From assembly GCA_900199655.1 (NCBI GenBank), contig FZRE01000002.1, forward strand, positions 186,001 through 250,000: a stretch of 64,000 bases of DNA. The letters are read 5' to 3'. The notes under the pieces were generated by a model. The model was not told the origin of the DNA. It was given only the letters and a program-made list of their open reading frames with translations, and ran no database searches. Both the position numbers and the translations under genes were made by a program. Shown one piece after another: positions 61,575-64,000 of the stretch. How positions within the stretch are numbered: position 1 is the stretch's first letter; each line of letters starts with the position of its first letter. This DNA comes from Prevotellaceae bacterium KH2P17. GTDB taxonomy: Bacteria; Bacteroidota; Bacteroidia; Bacteroidales; Bacteroidaceae.

Positions 61575-63023
61575 CTACTCGATACGCACTTTGGGGCCGG
61601 ATGGGGAGGGAGTTACGGTGAGGTCTACGGCCGTTATCCAGTTAACGTAATGCAGGCGGATGCGGAGCTGGTTGCCCTGCCAGGCATAGCTGCCGGCCAC
61701 GAAGAACGGGGGCGTAATGCCGCTGAAGCGGCCTTGGGCGCTGATGGTATAGGCGGGCCAGGCGGTGGTTTGGGTGGTAATCCAGCGGCGGTAGCCCAGG
61801 CGCAGGTTAACGGCATGGTCGTTGGCATCGGTGAGCGTGAGCACTATCTCGCTGCTTCGGCGCTCTGCCTGCATGCTCTTGAGCCCGTACTGGTTTGCGG
61901 GCAGCGTGTTGGTGCGGTCCAGCAGGCTGTCCTCATGGGTGCCCCGCCTTGCGCCGGAGGGAGTGGGAAGCACGGCGTGCGAGAGCTTCTGTAGTCGCCG
62001 CGCATCGCTCCGCGGGGCTGCGGGCAGCGGAGCATCCGTTACGCGGGGCATGAGCAGTCGCCAGAAGAGGTTGCGCTCGCGCTGCCCGTCGTAGTTGGAA
62101 TACTGCGTGACCACTATCACCATGTCTTCCTTGGGCATCACGAAGATGTACTGCCCGAAGGCTCCGTCGGCCCTGGCGGCGCCCGGATAGGCGCATCGCC
62201 ACATCTGGTAGCCGTAGCCCTGCTGCCCGTTATCAATCTGCTTCTGCATCATCTCGTGCGTCCACTGCTCGGGTATGAGCTGCCGGCCGTGCCAGTTGCC
62301 GTGGTGCATGAGCAGGAGTCCGAACTTTGCCAGCGTCTCGCTCTGGGCATGCAGGCCCCATCCGCCGGTGTTGATGCCCTCCGGACTGAGCTCCCACTGC
62401 ACCTCCGTTACGCCCAGGGGGCCGAAGAGGCGCTGCCTGAGATACTCCAGCAGCGTGGTGCCCGTTACGCGCTGCACGATGGCAGAGAGCATGTAGGTGC
62501 ACAGGGAGTCGTACTTGAAGAGCTTGCCCGGCGTGGCAACGGGGCGCGAGAGGAACTGCCGCGTCCAGTCAGCGGCGCCGTTGCGCAGCTGCCAGTCGGG
62601 TTCAATGCCCGAAGCCATGACGAGCAGGTCGCGTACCGTCATGCTTGCCAGGTTGGGAGAGATGCTGTCAGGCAGCTCTCTGGGAAAGAACGTGGCCACG
62701 CGGTCGGTCAGCCGGAGCCGGTTCTCGCCTATGGCAATGCCCACGGCGGCGCTTACAAAGGTCTTTGAGCAGCTGTACAGCGTGTGCGCATACTCGGGTC
62801 GGAAGGGCTCGGGGTACATTTCGGCCACCACCTTGTCGTGCCGCAGCACCATGACGCTGTGTATGCTGGTTCTTGGCAGGGCGAGCAGCGAGTCGAAGAG
62901 CTGGGCTACGGCGGCCGTGGGAATGCCCTCGGACTCGGGCGAGGAGCGCCGGAGCTGACCCGTCTGCGCCCATGCGGCGAGACCGGTAAGCACGAATGCG
63001 AGACAGATAACGGTTCTTTTCAT
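61575..63023 (-). CDS. Serine hydrolase, beta-lactamase/class C type
   Basis: 482 residues from MKRTVICLAFVLTGLAAWAQ at 63023; the frame to 63233 runs through a repeat element and lies beyond the promoter. The SxxK motif is YSCSKTF (Ser84, Lys87) and the second motif is YDS at Tyr171, in place of YxN. Further penicillin-binding-fold features include TVRDLLVMASGIEPDW and LEYLRQRLFGPLGV. A C-terminal extension (about 355-482) adds a beta-rich domain (LTDANDHAVNLRLGYRRW). Probably a periplasmic esterase or peptidase; antibiotic hydrolysis is not implied. Confidence 0.88.
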   Translation of the reverse strand: MKRTVICLAFVLTGLAAWAQTGQLRRSSPESEGIPTAAVAQLFDSLLALPRTSIHSVMVLRHDKVVAEMYPEPFRPEYAHTLYSCSKTFVSAAVGIAIGENRLRLTDRVATFFPRELPDSISPNLASMTVRDLLVMASGIEPDWQLRNGAADWTRQFLSRPVATPGKLFKYDSLCTYMLSAIVQRVTGTTLLEYLRQRLFGPLGVTEVQWELSPEGINTGGWGLHAQSETLAKFGLLLMHHGNWHGRQLIPEQWTHEMMQKQIDNGQQGYGYQMWRCAYPGAARADGAFGQYIFVMPKEDMVIVVTQYSNYDGQRERNLFWRLLMPRVTDAPLPAAPRSDARRLQKLSHAVLPTPSGARRGTHEDSLLDRTNTLPANQYGLKSMQAERRSSEIVLTLTDANDHAVNLRLGYRRWITTQTTAWPAYTISAQGRFSGITPPFFVAGSYAWQGNQLRIRLHYVNWITAVDLTVTPSPSGPKVRIE

Positions 63024-63050
63024 GTGAGAGAGATGTTTCGATGAGTTGCC

Positions 63051-63058
63051 CAAAAATA
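63051..63058 (-). promoter_or_regulatory. Promoter -7 element of the serine hydrolase gene
   Basis: TATTTTTG on the minus strand, 28 bp before the ATG at 63023. Confidence 0.6.
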
Positions 63059-63124
63059 CAACTTTATTTCCAATCGGGCAAACTTGACGGCCGTATTTTT
63101 GGCTTCCGGGGGTGCAAGAGGTAT

Positions 63125-63206
63125 GCTTCGGGAACTTTCGACAAGTGTCGCACATGAATTCGACACTTGTCACACAATCGTGCGACACTTGTCGAAAGTT
63201 CCCGGA
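63125..63206. repeat. 22-bp palindrome array (CGACA-TGTCG family), 3 units
   Basis: Units start at 63139, 63161 and 63183. It has the same GCTTCGGGAACTTTCGAC opening as the other copies. It lies in a divergent intergenic region, upstream of the serine hydrolase promoter. Confidence 0.9.
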
Positions 63207-63385
63207 TGATAGGTTTTGAGTAACGGGTGGCATGCAGCACCACCCTGATGGCGATGCTCCGGGCCCGCCGCATTTGCAAGGCAGAAACCGCGCCCCGCAG
63301 CGGCCTCAAGCCCGCTGCAGCGAGGCTGCAACATGGTACCCTGCGTTGTACCAGCGCGGAGCTTGCAACCGGTGGGGGCATTGCG

Positions 63386-63393
63386 TATCTTTG
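63386..63393 (+). promoter_or_regulatory. Promoter -7 element of the M15 peptidase gene
   Basis: TATCTTTG, 44 bp before the ATG at 63437. Confidence 0.6.
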
Positions 63394-63436
63394 CAGCGAC
63401 AACTAAAATTAATTGACCACTAAAAAATTATTCAGG

Positions 63437-63916
63437 ATGAACGAAAAAGAAACCTACGACGTTCTCCTCTCCGAGCATTTCAGGCTCGGAGAGCTTACAC
63501 GCTCCGCCGCTGCTATACGCTACGGACTGCGCAATGAACCCAATGAAGTGCAGACGGAGCGCCTCCGCCAGCTCTGCCTACGTGTGCTCGAACCGCTGCG
63601 CAGGCGCTTCGGCGTGCTGCGTATCACGAGCGGTTTCCGCTCTGCAGAGGTGAACCGGCTGGTAGGTGGCGTGCCCTCATCGCAGCATACCCTGGGCGAG
63701 GCGGCCGACATCTTTACGCCTTCGGCCGAAGTGCAGCGCAAGATGAAGGACTTCATCGTGTGCAACCTGCCCTACGACCAGCTCATTGTGTACCACCGAC
63801 CCAAGACTGGTGCGCGCTGGCTGCACGTGAGCCTGAAGAGCGACCGCGGCAACAACCGCTACCAGCTGCTCTGTTCAGGGCAGACGGAACGGACAACCGA
63901 AGGTGGCGGTAAATAA
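63437..63916 (+). CDS. Peptidase M15 (D-Ala-D-Ala carboxypeptidase-like)
   Basis: 159 residues from MNEKETYDVLLSEHFRLGEL; the TTG-initiated frame from 63413 is less likely. Zinc ligands of the M15_3 type are visible: His84 and Asp91 in SSQHTLGEAADIF, and His130 in WLHVSL, with ITSGFRSAEVNRLVGG ahead of them. No signal peptide, so it is exported otherwise or acts from the cytoplasm like phage endolysins. In Bacteroidales such genes often lie near amidases of prophage-like origin, but no phage genes are seen here. Confidence 0.9.
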   Translation: MNEKETYDVLLSEHFRLGELTRSAAAIRYGLRNEPNEVQTERLRQLCLRVLEPLRRRFGVLRITSGFRSAEVNRLVGGVPSSQHTLGEAADIFTPSAEVQRKMKDFIVCNLPYDQLIVYHRPKTGARWLHVSLKSDRGNNRYQLLCSGQTERTTEGGGK

Positions 63917-63954
63917 AAAGTGTTAAATTGTTTGCACCGTTTCTTACTTTTCCT

Positions 63955-63993
63955 TATATTTGTATAGGTGGAGAGGAGTCTCCGGACTCCTCT
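63955..63993 (+). promoter_or_regulatory. Promoter element and leader hairpin at the right edge
   Basis: TATATTTG at 63955-63962 is followed by a perfect inverted repeat GAGGAGTC-TCCG-GACTCCTC at 63974-63993. The downstream gene is outside the window. Confidence 0.5.
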
Positions 63994-64000
63994 TCCATCG

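Noticed and set aside
61575..63023. Antibiotic-resistance beta-lactamase
   Set aside because: The SxxK motif and fold are shared with many esterases and peptidases, the second motif is YDS and a C-terminal extension is present. A resistance role is not supported by sequence.
63437..63916. Prophage at the right end
   Set aside because: The M15 peptidase alone is not enough. No capsid, tail, integrase or terminase gene is visible in the window.
1..64000. tRNA or rRNA genes
   Set aside because: No segment with a recognisable tRNA arm pattern or rRNA core sequence was noticed in the gaps. A covariance-model scan was not possible.

Overview
The window reads as chromosomal DNA of a saccharolytic member of the Bacteroidales, perhaps Prevotellaceae. 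The reasons are three SusC/SusD pairs, two hybrid two-component sensors (HTCS), the Bacteroidetes -7 promoter element TAnnTTTG ahead of almost every transcription unit, Ser-type sulfatase chemistry and large-form IspG. By eye the DNA is G+C rich except for one inserted block. No rRNA, tRNA, CRISPR array, transposase or integrase was recognised.

Region 1 (1-16,864, minus strand) is a fructan/levan utilisation locus. It holds a GH32 enzyme cut by the left edge, a GH32 surface lipoprotein, a DUF4960-type glycan-binding lipoprotein, SusD and SusC, an HTCS whose periplasmic domain resembles sugar-binding LacI/RbsB proteins, and a second SusD/SusC pair. A divergent Ser-type sulfatase follows (17,190-18,746). 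Region 2 (19,242-26,500, minus) is a housekeeping block: rpoN, a PAP2-like protein, purE, ispG, an aldo/keto reductase and lipoprotein or hypothetical genes. Region 3 (26,501-27,730) is a repeat-filled gap. Region 4 (27,731-34,548) is a second fructan locus with two periplasmic GH32 enzymes and a divergent paralogous fructose-type HTCS. A winged-helix gene with its middle deleted lies at its tail.

Region 5 (34,905-45,171) is a 10.27-kb arabinan utilisation cassette: ECF sigma, FecR anti-sigma, SusC with an STN domain, SusD, GH43 and GH51. It is bounded by 412-bp direct repeats that differ at 4 positions. Each repeat carries the convergent 3' ends of the HTCS and DUF3108 genes, so one truncated copy of each gene end is left beside the cassette. 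This is the layout expected from single-crossover integration of a circle, and the carbohydrate genes look more A+T rich than their surroundings. Region 6 (45,471-49,934, minus) holds DUF3108, Ig-like lipoprotein and GH3-family genes. Region 7 (49,935-51,170) is a repeat-rich, A+T-rich gap with a cluster of DnaA-box-like 9-mers, a candidate replication origin. Region 8 (51,171-64,000) contains an ATPase, envelope proteins, a HigBA toxin-antitoxin pair, a phosphoethanolamine transferase-like protein, an anaerobic sulfatase maturase (needed by the sulfatase of region 1), a serine hydrolase and an M15 peptidase.

The least explained structures are the intergenic repeats. Two unrelated palindrome families (TTCAAG-N3-CTTGAA and CGACA-NN-TGTCG) occur as arrays of three to six units, and in all eleven arrays the units are spaced by exactly 22 bp. 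A third tandem repeat at 27,588 also has a 22-bp period. A period of about two helical turns shared by unrelated sequences suggests phased protein binding or an undescribed class of small mobile palindromic elements.
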